A stretch of DNA of 37,183 nt from Methylococcaceae bacterium. Its GTDB lineage: Bacteria > Pseudomonadota > Gammaproteobacteria > Methylococcales > Methylomonadaceae. Each line of letters begins with the position of its first letter. Within the stretch, counting starts at the first letter, position 1. Shown here one piece after another: positions 15,791 through 24,621 of this stretch. The stretch spans positions 1 through 37,183 of the forward strand of contig JAKIUK010000040.1 in the NCBI GenBank assembly GCA_021647585.1. The letters are read 5' to 3'. Made by a program: the position numbers and the translations under genes. The notes under the pieces were generated by a model, which saw only the letters and a program-made list of their open reading frames with translations, was not told the DNA's origin and did no database searches.

Positions 15791-17161
15791 ATGAAAGAAC
15801 CCACCGTAGACGCAAGAATATCTCCCGAAGGTCATCTGGCGGTTTTATCAAAAGCAGAAGTTAATAAACTGCTTGATACCAGCCGGGGTGGCTTGTATCA
15901 ATTATTGCATAATTGTGCCCTGGCAGTGCTCAATTGCGGCAACACATTGGATGATGGTAAAGAATTACTGCAGCGTTATCCATCATTTTCCATCAAGGTG
16001 ATTCAAGAGGAACGAGGAATTAAGCTAGAAGTTATTGGTGCACCAGCCAACGCCTTTGTCGATGGAGAAATGATTAAGGGGATTAAGGAACATCTGTTTG
16101 CTGTATTACGGGATATTATTTATGTCAGTGATGAAATCAATGACAATCCCAAATTTGACCTGAAAAACTCTGAAGGCGTGACCAATGCGGTGTTTCATAT
16201 ACTAAGAAATGCCAATGTTATCCGTCATCAAACCGAACCAAAACTTGTGGTTTGCTGGGGTGGTCATTCCATCTCCCGAGAAGAATACACTTACAGCAAA
16301 GATGTCGGTTACCAAATTGGTTTACGGGATATGAATATATGCACCGGTTGTGGCCCAGGGGCTATGAAAGGTCCCATGAAAGGTGCAACCATCAGCCATG
16401 CAAAACAGCGAGTTAATGATGGTCATTATATTGGCATTACCGAACCGGGTATTATTGCTGCCGAATCACCCAATCCTATCGTCAACGATTTGGTCATTCT
16501 GCCTGATATTGAAAAACGACTGGAAGCATTTGTACGCACTGGACATGGCATTATTGTATTTCCTGGTGGAGCAGGAACCGCTGAAGAAATCTTGTATGTA
16601 CTGGGGATTTTATTACATCCTGACAATGTTGAAATGCCGTTTCCATTAATTTTTACCGGGCCAAAAAGTGCGGAAGATTATTTTAAACAGATCAATCAAT
16701 TCATCGGTGACACCTTGGGTTTTGAAGCACAACAACGATACAAAATAATAATTGACGACTCAGAACGTGTCGCGCGCGAAATGAAAGCAGGTATTCAGCA
16801 AGTACGAACATTTCGTAAAAGTAAGGGGGATGCTTATTATTTCAATTGGTTATTAAAAATCAGCTCCGAATTTCAACAGCCATTTATTCCTACCCACAAA
16901 AACATGGCATCTTTAAAATTAAATAAAAAACAGCAATGCCATCAATTGGCAGCAAATTTAAGACAAGTTTTTTCAGGCATTGTTGCCGGTAATGTAAAAG
17001 ATGAGGGAATTCGTGCCATTGAAAAACACGGTCATTTTATGATCAGTGGTGAAGCTGAAATAATGGAACCTGTCGATCAATTATTACAGGCATTTGTGAA
17101 ACAACATCGAATGAAATTGGCAGGTAAAATCTATATTCCGTGTTATAAAATTGTGAAGTGA
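15791..17161 (+). CDS. ppnN: Pyrimidine/purine nucleotide 5'-monophosphate nucleosidase
   Basis: The 456-residue protein matches E. coli PpnN (YgdH) over its whole length: N-terminal DUF4478-type region, LOG-like Rossmann core and C-terminal DUF3412-type region. Characteristic blocks are VVCWGGHSIS, NICTGCGPGAMKGPMKGA (183-200), PDIEKRLEAFVR and FPGGAGTAEE (257-266). It cleaves nucleoside monophosphates to base plus ribose 5-phosphate in the cytoplasm. E. coli PpnN is regulated by (p)ppGpp, which is notable because relA in this same window is truncated. It is the second gene after the AhpD-like gene. Confidence 0.94.
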   Translation: MKEPTVDARISPEGHLAVLSKAEVNKLLDTSRGGLYQLLHNCALAVLNCGNTLDDGKELLQRYPSFSIKVIQEERGIKLEVIGAPANAFVDGEMIKGIKEHLFAVLRDIIYVSDEINDNPKFDLKNSEGVTNAVFHILRNANVIRHQTEPKLVVCWGGHSISREEYTYSKDVGYQIGLRDMNICTGCGPGAMKGPMKGATISHAKQRVNDGHYIGITEPGIIAAESPNPIVNDLVILPDIEKRLEAFVRTGHGIIVFPGGAGTAEEILYVLGILLHPDNVEMPFPLIFTGPKSAEDYFKQINQFIGDTLGFEAQQRYKIIIDDSERVAREMKAGIQQVRTFRKSKGDAYYFNWLLKISSEFQQPFIPTHKNMASLKLNKKQQCHQLAANLRQVFSGIVAGNVKDEGIRAIEKHGHFMISGEAEIMEPVDQLLQAFVKQHRMKLAGKIYIPCYKIVK

Positions 17162-17167
17162 TACACT

Positions 17168-17196
17168 CAGGCTGTACATTCATTATGTGCAGCCTG
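17168..17196. terminator. Hairpin between convergent genes
   Basis: CAGGCTGTACAT pairs with ATGTGCAGCCTG as a 12-base stem with a single G-U pair and a five-base loop. It begins seven bases after the ppnN stop and lies between two convergent genes, so it may end transcription from both sides. No strong T-run follows on the plus strand. Confidence 0.6.
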
Positions 17197-17211
17197 GGCA
17201 AAAGTTATAAT

Positions 17212-17943
17212 TTATTCCGTTTTGTAAGCCAGCTCATTATTCATTGGTGACGGCTGTACTGTAAAAAACTTTTTGAAATACGGCATAAAGCTGATTGTAA
17301 TTGGAATAGAATAAAAACAATACATAGCGGCAGCTTCACCCGTCGTTACTCCAAAAATCCATTGCGGCATAAATAAAGTCATCATTGCTCCCACAAAGTG
17401 ATAGGAGGCAATTTTCCAGTTATTTTTCCACAGAAACCCACTGATTGCCAAAGCAAATAATGATCCATGCGTAACCAGCAAACCAAAAGCACTGGGGATT
17501 TGATATCCCACATGATATTCCCCCATAAACAAGCAGGCAACCATATCACCAATGAAGTTAGGGGCAATTTCGAACAATTGCCATTGTTGCGGTAGGAAAT
17601 TGAAGATTAGGAACATTCCACTTAATGAGGCACCGATCATGGTCGCTTTTTTCAATGCCATTTTGTCCGACGAATATGTCGCCAGCGCTGGCATAATGGC
17701 CAATGCCTGTAGGCTGATATGATAAGTCGATAGTTCGCTCAAAAACAGATTGGTTCCATAACCGCATTGATCAACGACTGGATAGGCAAAATATTGAATA
17801 AATTCCATTAAGGAAAAATGAAAAATTGCATAGGCTCTAGCAACTCTAACCCATAAGGGTTCACTGCTATCAAGATAGGTAACACTAGTAGCTGCTAGCC
17901 CAACCAGACCCAACCCAAGAGACATATTGGCACTAAAACACAT
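17212..17943 (-). CDS. Multi-pass membrane protein with MCFSA-type N-terminus
   Basis: This 243-residue protein has about six to seven predicted membrane helices from residue 5 to 228 and few charged residues. It opens MCFSANMSLGLG, a start seen in a family of uncharacterised membrane proteins (DUF6629/DUF5765-like, from memory). Other visible features are FHFSLMEFIQYFAYP with an in-membrane His and Glu, and HVGYQIPSAFGLLVTHGSLF. No known catalytic motif is seen and the function is unknown. It stands alone, convergent with ppnN. Confidence 0.68.
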   Translation of the reverse strand: MCFSANMSLGLGLVGLAATSVTYLDSSEPLWVRVARAYAIFHFSLMEFIQYFAYPVVDQCGYGTNLFLSELSTYHISLQALAIMPALATYSSDKMALKKATMIGASLSGMFLIFNFLPQQWQLFEIAPNFIGDMVACLFMGEYHVGYQIPSAFGLLVTHGSLFALAISGFLWKNNWKIASYHFVGAMMTLFMPQWIFGVTTGEAAAMYCFYSIPITISFMPYFKKFFTVQPSPMNNELAYKTE

Positions 17944-18324
17944 AATAAATCCAAAATTTAAAAGTTAAAACATTGGCATATAAAAAAAATCCATCCAAAA
18001 AACAATTTCTACCATTCACATGAATAACCCACTGTTTATTAAATTTTTTTATTCTTCGCCTTAGAAAAGCAGAGACATACCAACCTTATTCAAAGGCCTG
18101 TGAATAACCATACTTTATATAGTACTATCCTAAATAAATTTATTTATCTAGTCAACCTACTATTTTAACATTTAACAGTTACACCCATTTCAATAATTCT
18201 TCGTCAATATTACCCTTTTATATTGTACAGCTACGCCTTAATATGTAGTAATAAAACAATCTTTAAATAGAGTTTAAGGGCAGCCCTATTAATTCAAGCA
18301 ATTATAAAGAAACCATATAATCTT
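17944..18324. other. AT-rich divergent spacer without a gene
   Basis: No open frame or repeat worth naming was found in these 381 bases. It should hold promoters for the membrane protein on the left and the lipoprotein on the right. A candidate promoter for the latter is TTCAAG (18293-18298), a 17-base spacer and a perfect TATAAT (18316-18321). It would start transcription at or next to the ATG at 18325, giving a leaderless message. Confidence 0.4.
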
Positions 18325-18906
18325 ATGAAAAAGCCAAGTAATCTAATAGCAGGTATTTTATTCTCGTTACTTTCTGCCTGTTCAACTCAGCCAATAACAA
18401 CAACTAATGCTACAGCAATAAATACTGCAGCGTCGGTTACAACAGTAACAGTGGATAAAACGCTTCCTGCCCCCGACTTGTACCTTGAAAAGGCTGGAAA
18501 AACATTAAAGCTGGTCAGAATTATGGAAGGTGGTGTTTGTAAAAACGAACTGCAGGGTGCTATAGGTATGTTTAGTCTTTACGCAAACCCTGATGATATT
18601 GAGCGGATCAAAAAAAAACATGGATCGGGTATTTTTTCAGATTTTGAATCTCGAATCACTGAGTTTTCCATGCTTACCCTGCAGCAAGCAACTGATCAGC
18701 TAGATTTTCAAAATGAGTCTTATCCTTCAAGTAAACAAGATACACAACAACAATTAGCCAGTGAACTGACCAATTCATTCATGGTTTTAATTTTGGATGA
18801 TATTGCAAAATTCGAGACAGAAACAACACTCACAATTAATGTAAAACCCACTTCAAATTCAATAATAATTTTTTTAGATGGTTGTAAAACACCTCATGGT
18901 CATTAA
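18325..18906 (+). CDS. Unrecognised lipoprotein with two later cysteines
   Basis: This 193-residue protein has a lipoprotein signal ending LLSAC (C19). A Ser/Thr/Ala-rich linker (20-45) is followed by a folded region (about 50-190). C72 and C187 could form a disulfide in the periplasm. No family was recognised. No Shine-Dalgarno is visible before the ATG, but the signal peptide fits this start well and a TATAAT lies just upstream. It is the first of three lipoprotein genes on this strand, 259 bases before the next, so co-transcription is uncertain. Confidence 0.7.
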   Translation: MKKPSNLIAGILFSLLSACSTQPITTTNATAINTAASVTTVTVDKTLPAPDLYLEKAGKTLKLVRIMEGGVCKNELQGAIGMFSLYANPDDIERIKKKHGSGIFSDFESRITEFSMLTLQQATDQLDFQNESYPSSKQDTQQQLASELTNSFMVLILDDIAKFETETTLTINVKPTSNSIIIFLDGCKTPHGH

Positions 18907-19165
18907 TGAGTGTAAGATAAAAATCATACATAGAAAACCTGACTACTTAACGATGTCTCAACGTCACACGCATTTAATTTAGTTGCTTAGAATACTAAAA
19001 CTAACATATAGTAATCATACTCAAACTAGGGTTTTAATTTCTTCTCTTAGCCACTACATAGGACTATGCAATAGATATAAAGCAATTAGATAACAACAAA
19101 ATCGTTACTATTGTTTTTTTCTATGATAAAACCCGTATTACTGTACTTGTAATAAGGAGCGGATA

Positions 19166-20062
19166 ATGTCTAAATCAAGTTTTATGTTATTACTACTGCT
19201 TGTTAACTTTTTAACTGGCTGTGTCAATCTTGATGCCGTCGGAAAATTCGCGGATGGCGCGAGCATGCTATCTATAGCCTCCTCTGAATTTTACACATCT
19301 GAACTGGAAACAGACAGAAAATTAGCGGGCATGACAATTGACCTTGCTGAACCCGTTACTTCATCTGAATCACCCTGGCTTAAAGTTACCAATGGAGAAA
19401 ATTTAATAGCTGAGGCTCGAAGAAATAAAGCTGCGGTCTTGGCGCTTGCTGCTTATGCAAATAATCTCAAAAATATCGCTGATTTCGATAATGATGACGC
19501 AGTTGAAAAATCTGCTAATAAACTCAGCCGTAACCTCAATAGTCTTAGCAATGAACTGGATAGTAATATAAATCTTAACGAATCGGCATTGGCTACGACT
19601 TTTACAAAACTTGCCAATTTATACACTGATGTTAAAACAAAGGCAATTATCCGGGAGAAAGTAAAACTGGCACACCCTTTCGTTACAACCATCGTCGAAA
19701 CCATAGTTAAAGATATTGAACGACAACAGACCCGTTTTTCGCTTACTCGATTGACTGCCAATGTTAACCGTGAAAACTGGTTTAATGCTTTTAAACAAGA
19801 TGTTGAGTCAGGAACACTTTCTGCATCGCAAACATCTTTAATTTCAATTGCTGCGGGCCAATTGGTTGAGGATGAACTGGAAGAAAAATTGTCTGAACTT
19901 CCTACCCGTAATTTTTTGAAACAGTTGAAAAAAACTGCAACAAGTTGTCTGGCCGCCCATAAAGCCATTCGAGACACGGATTTAAAGGATGATGCTAAAG
20001 AGCTAGTCGAATTTATTGGTGATGCACGTAATCTGGTCACCTCTGTGCTGGATATTAAATAA
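19166..20062 (+). CDS. Unrecognised helical lipoprotein
   Basis: The 298-residue protein has a lipoprotein signal ending FLTGC (C19). The mature part is mostly helical and polar, with regular heptad-like stretches such as KSANKLSRNLNSLSNELDSNI and a long central region around 150-190. C-terminal helices end in DARNLVTSVLDIK. No family was recognised. AAGGAG lies six to seven bases before the ATG, a strong ribosome site. A small all-helical protein is encoded 15 bases downstream, so the two are very probably translated from one message and may work together. Confidence 0.75.
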   Translation: MSKSSFMLLLLLVNFLTGCVNLDAVGKFADGASMLSIASSEFYTSELETDRKLAGMTIDLAEPVTSSESPWLKVTNGENLIAEARRNKAAVLALAAYANNLKNIADFDNDDAVEKSANKLSRNLNSLSNELDSNINLNESALATTFTKLANLYTDVKTKAIIREKVKLAHPFVTTIVETIVKDIERQQTRFSLTRLTANVNRENWFNAFKQDVESGTLSASQTSLISIAAGQLVEDELEEKLSELPTRNFLKQLKKTATSCLAAHKAIRDTDLKDDAKELVEFIGDARNLVTSVLDIK

Positions 20063-20077
20063 CCGGGGTAAATTATC

Positions 20078-20398
20078 ATGCTGACTACAGAAGAAATACT
20101 TGATTTATTATCTACATTAATTTTGGATCTTGGTGCAATTCGCGAACAAATGACAGATTCTATTGATCGTGCCGCCCTTAATAATCAAATCGTAGCTTTG
20201 ACTAAATGGTGGCGCAAACTTGACGATATCAGAGCATCTGAAACTAGAGATGATCTTGCCGATGCACAACAGTCGCTGAAAGAAATTAGCAAAGAGCTAA
20301 AAAAGGAGAAGAAGAAATTAGAAAATGTTGCAAAAGTAATCCATAAGGCAGCTCAGGCAATTGCTATTGCAGAAAAGGTAGTAAAATTAGTTGCCTGA
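20078..20398 (+). CDS. Small all-helical, coiled-coil protein
   Basis: This 106-residue protein has no signal peptide and no membrane helix. It is entirely helical by composition. The second half (about 55-90) is a charged coiled coil, SLKEISKELKKEKKKLENV, followed by an alanine-rich amphipathic end. No family was recognised. It follows the 298-residue lipoprotein by 15 bases and shares its strand. Without a signal it is expected in the cytoplasm, which makes a direct partnership with an exported lipoprotein less obvious. Confidence 0.65.
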   Translation: MLTTEEILDLLSTLILDLGAIREQMTDSIDRAALNNQIVALTKWWRKLDDIRASETRDDLADAQQSLKEISKELKKEKKKLENVAKVIHKAAQAIAIAEKVVKLVA

Positions 20399-20411
20399 TG
20401 TCTTTTTCGGA

Positions 20412-20561
20412 TCAAGACTTTGGCAATTCGGGTTTGACGGATGAATTTTTTGTAGAGCAGACTTCAGTCCGCTATGAACAATAATAGTAATTTAGTCAAA
20501 ACGGAAATGTGGGCTGAAGTCCGCCCTACATTATTCATTAAACCAGCGTTGTTATGTTGTC
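20412..20561. mobile_element. Miniature inverted-repeat element, TAGTAC type, degenerate copy 2
   Basis: This 150-base segment lies between the coiled-coil gene and the hydrolase gene. The left part (TTTGGCAATTCGGGTTTGA then TTTTTTGTAGAGC) aligns with the left end of the copy at 31518. The right part (ATTATTCATTAAACCAGCG) is the matching inverted end. Sub-terminal arms TGTAGAGCAGACTTCAG and CTGAAGTCCGCCCTACA are inverted copies. The outermost bases are eroded, so borders are approximate. Confidence 0.6.
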
Positions 20562-20651
20562 GGATAAATGCCGGATGAGTAAAGAAGTTGGCCAACAAAT
20601 CAACTTGAACGCAAGAAATGCATAGGATATAAACAGTAGCAGGCAATAATC

Positions 20652-21938
20652 ATGAAATCACATAATAATTTTTATTTATTCTTAACTGCAATCATTTTTA
20701 TTTCAGGTTGTGCTCCTGACTATATCTACCGCAATGATTACCATGAATGTATATCCACTTTAGAAAACACATGTGTAGAACATTCAATACAAATCTATAA
20801 CAAAAATAAAAACTCCGAATATCAGCTAAGTTTTGTTGAAATCGACGATCAGGGACAATTACGTGATCGAAATCAGATGAAAGCTTTACTGGACCAAATA
20901 TATAAAGTAGCCGCTTTTGATAATGTATTACTTAATGTCTTTATACATGGCTGGCATCACAATGCCGCACCAGGTGATAGTAATATTGATGGTTTTAAGG
21001 AGAATCTGAGAAAATTAAGCCTTATAGAACATCAATATAGCCAAGACAACAAATATAAACCACGAAAAGTAATTGGAATTTATGTAGGATGGCGGGGAGA
21101 ATCCATAGATTTTCCTGGACTGAGATATACCACATTTTGGGATCGAAAAAGCACTGCTGAAGATGTAGGATATCTTGGTATTTCTGAATTGCTGTTAAAA
21201 CTTGAAGAAGTCACTAATGTAAAAAACACCCAACCACCAAAATTTAGAAGTCGTTTGGTTATAATAGGACATAGTTTTGGAGGTGCCGTAGTATACAATG
21301 CCACCTCGCAAATACTTGCCAGTCGATTTATAAACAGTAAACCAGGGAAAAACTTTTCAGGACCAGTACAAGGGTTTGGTGACCTCATTGTATTACTCAA
21401 CCCTGCTTTTGAAGCAGCGCAATTTTCTCCACTATATGACTTAGCGCAAGCACGTTGTAGTTATTTAGGTTCCAAACGTCCTCTGTTGGCTATTCTGACT
21501 TCAGAAACTGACTATGCAACAAAATATGCTTTTTCGGCAGGAAGAATTTTTTCTACCTTTCTGGAAACACACAATACAGTTGAGCGAGAAGAATGTAACG
21601 GAAAGCATAAATTAATATTGGATGAAGGCGAGGCTGATCGTACAGCAGTAGGCCATTTTAAACCCTTGATTACACATACCTTGACTCTTGCAAATGCTAA
21701 CGAAGCCAATCAAAAATCTAACACTGACCCGTCATCAATGACCTGGAACCAAAAGCAACAAGAAACAAGTCAGCAATATGGCAATATGATTTTGACGCAT
21801 ATGGAAAAGACGGCAATGCATAACCCATATTTGAATATTCAAGTCAGTCAAGAAATCATGGATGGGCATAACGATATTTTTGGAGATAATCTAATGGACT
21901 TTATTCGTATGTTGATTATTTCGTCGACTAATGACTAA
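20652..21938 (+). CDS. Predicted serine-hydrolase (alpha/beta fold) lipoprotein
   Basis: This 428-residue protein has a lipoprotein signal ending FISGC (C20), so it is predicted to be envelope-anchored. An alpha/beta-hydrolase layout is visible: LLNVFIHGWHHNA (93-105) as an oxyanion-type loop, IGIYVGWRGE, the nucleophile elbow GHSFGG (206-211, Ser208), LIVLLNPAFEA, and a late MDGHNDIFG with H406 as the probable catalytic His. It may hydrolyse an ester or lipid, but no substrate can be assigned. It lies 253 bases after the small coiled-coil gene, with a degenerate miniature element between, and could be part of the same envelope cassette. Confidence 0.78.
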   Translation: MKSHNNFYLFLTAIIFISGCAPDYIYRNDYHECISTLENTCVEHSIQIYNKNKNSEYQLSFVEIDDQGQLRDRNQMKALLDQIYKVAAFDNVLLNVFIHGWHHNAAPGDSNIDGFKENLRKLSLIEHQYSQDNKYKPRKVIGIYVGWRGESIDFPGLRYTTFWDRKSTAEDVGYLGISELLLKLEEVTNVKNTQPPKFRSRLVIIGHSFGGAVVYNATSQILASRFINSKPGKNFSGPVQGFGDLIVLLNPAFEAAQFSPLYDLAQARCSYLGSKRPLLAILTSETDYATKYAFSAGRIFSTFLETHNTVEREECNGKHKLILDEGEADRTAVGHFKPLITHTLTLANANEANQKSNTDPSSMTWNQKQQETSQQYGNMILTHMEKTAMHNPYLNIQVSQEIMDGHNDIFGDNLMDFIRMLIISSTND

Positions 21939-22066
21939 TACCTAAAACTATAGGAGCGTTAGATTTGTTTAGATTAGGCATTGAGTAAAAAATACCAACC
22001 CGATACATCAGCATGAAAACATGAACCAAGGTGACAAGCTTTACGGATTGAAGACCTTAGTTTTTG

Positions 22067-24328
22067 TTATTTTATCTGAATAGGCGCTAACTCGCCAGAT
22101 AGTTCTTTAATAGTACCAATGATCATTGTATCTACATAACCCGACAATTTCAGTTTGGTCACACAGTCATCCACCTGCTCTTTAGGCACACCCGCGAGTA
22201 GACCGCCAGCCGTTTGCGGATCAAATAGCAAAGGAAATGCGGGATGTTTAGCTGCATTCTCAATTTCATGAATTGCTCGGCGTAAGCGAAGATTCGCCGG
22301 TTGTAACGAAGACAGGATTCCGGCAGCCACAGTCTCCTTAGCACCATCCAGTAAAGGCAGAGCATCCAGGTATAATTCTGCATCAACCTGGGAGGCTTTG
22401 GTCATTTCTATCAGATGGCCGATAATTCCAAAACCCGTTAAATCTGTACAGGCAGTTGCATTAAAGCGTTGTAAACATTCTGCGGCTCGCTGGTTTGATA
22501 ACAGCATGGATTGAATAGCGGAATCGACCCAGCGGCCTTTGGCCCTGCCCCGCATTTCTGCAGCAAATAAAGTTCCGGTACCTATGGCTTTTGTTAGCAC
22601 GATAGCATCGCCGGGTTGCAAACCACTTTTACGCCACACCTTGTTGGGATCTATCAGACCATTTACAGTTAAACCAAAAGCCAATTCTGCGCCTTCGCTG
22701 GAATGACCACCCACTAAAACGGCACCTGTTTGCTGGATTATTGACATGGCACCGGCCATGACATCGTACAAAGTTTCTTCAACCACTCGTTCTCGACCGT
22801 AAGGTACCGTTGCAATAGCCAGTACTGACTGGGCTTCTGCCCCCATTGCAAACACATCACCTAAGGCATGATTGGCGGCTATAGCTCCAAATGTATAGGT
22901 ATCTTCAATAAAAGTGCGAAAATAGTCGACACTCTGCACCATGACCTTGCCCTCAGGTACTGCCAGCATGGCACAGTCATCGGGCGAGTCTCTACCGATA
23001 AGCACATCCTCACGTTTTTCATCGGGCAGGCGCTGCATCACTCTGGATAAAATAGTTGCCCCTACTTTGGCACCGCAGCCACCACAACGCATTGCCAGAG
23101 TCGATAGTTCTTTAATTGCTTCTGCATTTGCTATACCTGATGCGAGTTGCGGACTTTCCTGCTCATCCATTTCTGGCAACTCATTAAATTTGCGCATGAA
23201 GTTAACATCTATCCAGTCTTTTATTTTCCACAACCAAGCAGACTCATACGCCCAGTTGCCACGAGATGCCAGTGCATACTTATCACCCGTACTAATTAAA
23301 CCGAGGAAGTTTTTCTGAGCTCGATACACTTTTAACCGTCCCCCCGTTGCTGCGGCACGCAAATTATCAGCCAATACAGGGCCCTGCCGAACAGCAAATA
23401 CACCTGACTTGGGTCTCGGATCAATGAGTGATGCAATATCACCTGCTGCGAAAATATTTTTATCTGAAAGTGATTGCAGGTTTGCATCAACCCGAATAAA
23501 GCCAGCAGTATCTACAGCAAGACCTGCTTTAGCAGGCCAATTGGGAGCGGCTGCAGTGGTTACCCAGATAACAGCATCGGCAGTCATTGAGAGACCACTA
23601 TCAAGCATAACTTGATCAGCTTTAACCTCAATAACTCTGCTATTAACTTTAACGGTAATGTTGCGTTTGGCAAAAATACGTTCAAAACGGTTCCGTACAC
23701 TGGCATTATGCATATGCATAATTCGATCACTTTCGGTTAGCAGGACATAGCTCAAGCGCTGTGGATCTCCCCCCTGTTCCCGCAAAGTATTTTGTAAGCG
23801 GTGCTGCGTAGACAAAGCCAGTTCAACACCTCCTGCACCGCCACCTACAACGACTATTTTAAACTCACCTTTGCTCGAACGTACTCGTTCAATCAGTGCT
23901 TCCCATTTACTCAGAAACACGTCGATAGGTTTAGCTGCAATAGCAAATTCATCAACACCTGGCACGTTAATACTGTTCGGCCGGGAGCCTGTATTAATAG
24001 AAAGCAGGTCATAGTTTATATTTGGGCGACCTTGCGCAAACACTTGTTTATTCTTTAAATCCAGACCCTTGACCTCAGCATGATACAGACGTGCTCTGGC
24101 AAACCGTGCAAGTGGCCCAAGGTCGATATGGCAATCATCATAATCGTAGTGACCTGCGACATATCCAGGCAGCATACCGGAGTATGGTGTATGAATATCA
24201 CGAGTAATTAAGGTAATCCGTAAACCCGGCAAGGGTTTCATTCCAAAGCGTTTTAATACCGCGACATGCGCATGACCGCCGCCAATCAGAACCAGATCTT
24301 TAACTACAGGTGATTTTTCAGATTTCAT
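22067..24328 (-). CDS. selD: Flavoprotein-selenide, water dikinase (SelD/SenC) fusion
   Basis: This 753-residue fusion has an N-terminal NADH-dehydrogenase-like flavoprotein (about 10-390): FAD loop IGGGHAHVAVL, NAD loop VVGGGAGGVELAL, late FAD motif NIFAAGDIA. It is followed by selenophosphate synthetase (about 405-745) with GCGAK (C418 and K421, matching the E. coli C17/K20 pair), RDSPDDCAML and LVGGHSSEGAE. The active site uses Cys, not selenocysteine. SelD makes selenophosphate from selenide and ATP. The fusion is a known architecture. Beside egtD, senA and senB it fits the SenC role, supplying selenophosphate for selenoneine, and could also serve other selenium pathways. The flavoprotein half may help deliver reduced selenium (hypothesis). 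Confidence 0.93.
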   Translation of the reverse strand: MKSEKSPVVKDLVLIGGGHAHVAVLKRFGMKPLPGLRITLITRDIHTPYSGMLPGYVAGHYDYDDCHIDLGPLARFARARLYHAEVKGLDLKNKQVFAQGRPNINYDLLSINTGSRPNSINVPGVDEFAIAAKPIDVFLSKWEALIERVRSSKGEFKIVVVGGGAGGVELALSTQHRLQNTLREQGGDPQRLSYVLLTESDRIMHMHNASVRNRFERIFAKRNITVKVNSRVIEVKADQVMLDSGLSMTADAVIWVTTAAAPNWPAKAGLAVDTAGFIRVDANLQSLSDKNIFAAGDIASLIDPRPKSGVFAVRQGPVLADNLRAAATGGRLKVYRAQKNFLGLISTGDKYALASRGNWAYESAWLWKIKDWIDVNFMRKFNELPEMDEQESPQLASGIANAEAIKELSTLAMRCGGCGAKVGATILSRVMQRLPDEKREDVLIGRDSPDDCAMLAVPEGKVMVQSVDYFRTFIEDTYTFGAIAANHALGDVFAMGAEAQSVLAIATVPYGRERVVEETLYDVMAGAMSIIQQTGAVLVGGHSSEGAELAFGLTVNGLIDPNKVWRKSGLQPGDAIVLTKAIGTGTLFAAEMRGRAKGRWVDSAIQSMLLSNQRAAECLQRFNATACTDLTGFGIIGHLIEMTKASQVDAELYLDALPLLDGAKETVAAGILSSLQPANLRLRRAIHEIENAAKHPAFPLLFDPQTAGGLLAGVPKEQVDDCVTKLKLSGYVDTMIIGTIKELSGELAPIQIK

Positions 24329-24379
24329 TTTTTAATATTTTTTGAGTCTATGCAGATTCATATTAGCTGTATTTGCAAA

Positions 24380-24523
24380 GCCCTCTCCAAAGGGAGAGGG
24401 TTGGGTGAGGGGAAAATAAAAGCATGTAATTCAATAGTTCTTTTATCTCTTGGTTCAGAAGCACGTTTGAAAAAGAGAATGGTTTGATTTCTCCCCATCC
24501 CACCCTCCCCAGCAAGGGTGGGC
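24380..24523. repeat. GC-rich palindromic repeat between selD and egtD
   Basis: Two hairpins, CCCTCTCC/GGAGAGGG (24381-24400) and CCCACCCT/AGGGTGGG (24499-24522), face each other. GGGTGAGGGGAAA on the left is an imperfect inverse of TTTCTCCCCATCCC on the right. The 144-base unit is strikingly GC-rich against its AT-rich surroundings and looks like a REP-type repeat. It separates egtD from selD by part of a 293-base space that holds no gene. The right hairpin is followed by CTTTT and could act as a terminator on the plus strand. Confidence 0.55.
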
Positions 24524-24540
24524 TTTTAACAAGCAACAAC

Positions 24541-24568
24541 CCATCAAACCAAAATTGCTACAGCACTA
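24541..24568. mobile_element. Half copy of the TAGTAC-type miniature element
   Basis: CCATCAAACCAAAATTGCTA followed by CAGCACTA matches the right end of the copy at 4818-4900, differing at a few positions. No convincing left end was found upstream, so this is a solo end. Confidence 0.55.
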
Positions 24569-24621
24569 AGTGCATTGCTCTACTTTCCTCCATGCAGGCA
24601 ACTCGCTGTAGGAGGCCCTTT

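Noticed and set aside
19453..20079. A 208-codon open frame on the minus strand opposite the 298-residue lipoprotein
   Set aside because: It is Ser/Leu/Arg-rich with no signal or motif, and the plus-strand gene has a strong ribosome site and lipobox.
22067..24328. Selenocysteine in SelD
   Set aside because: The active-site position is Cys (C418), and no in-frame TGA interrupts the gene.
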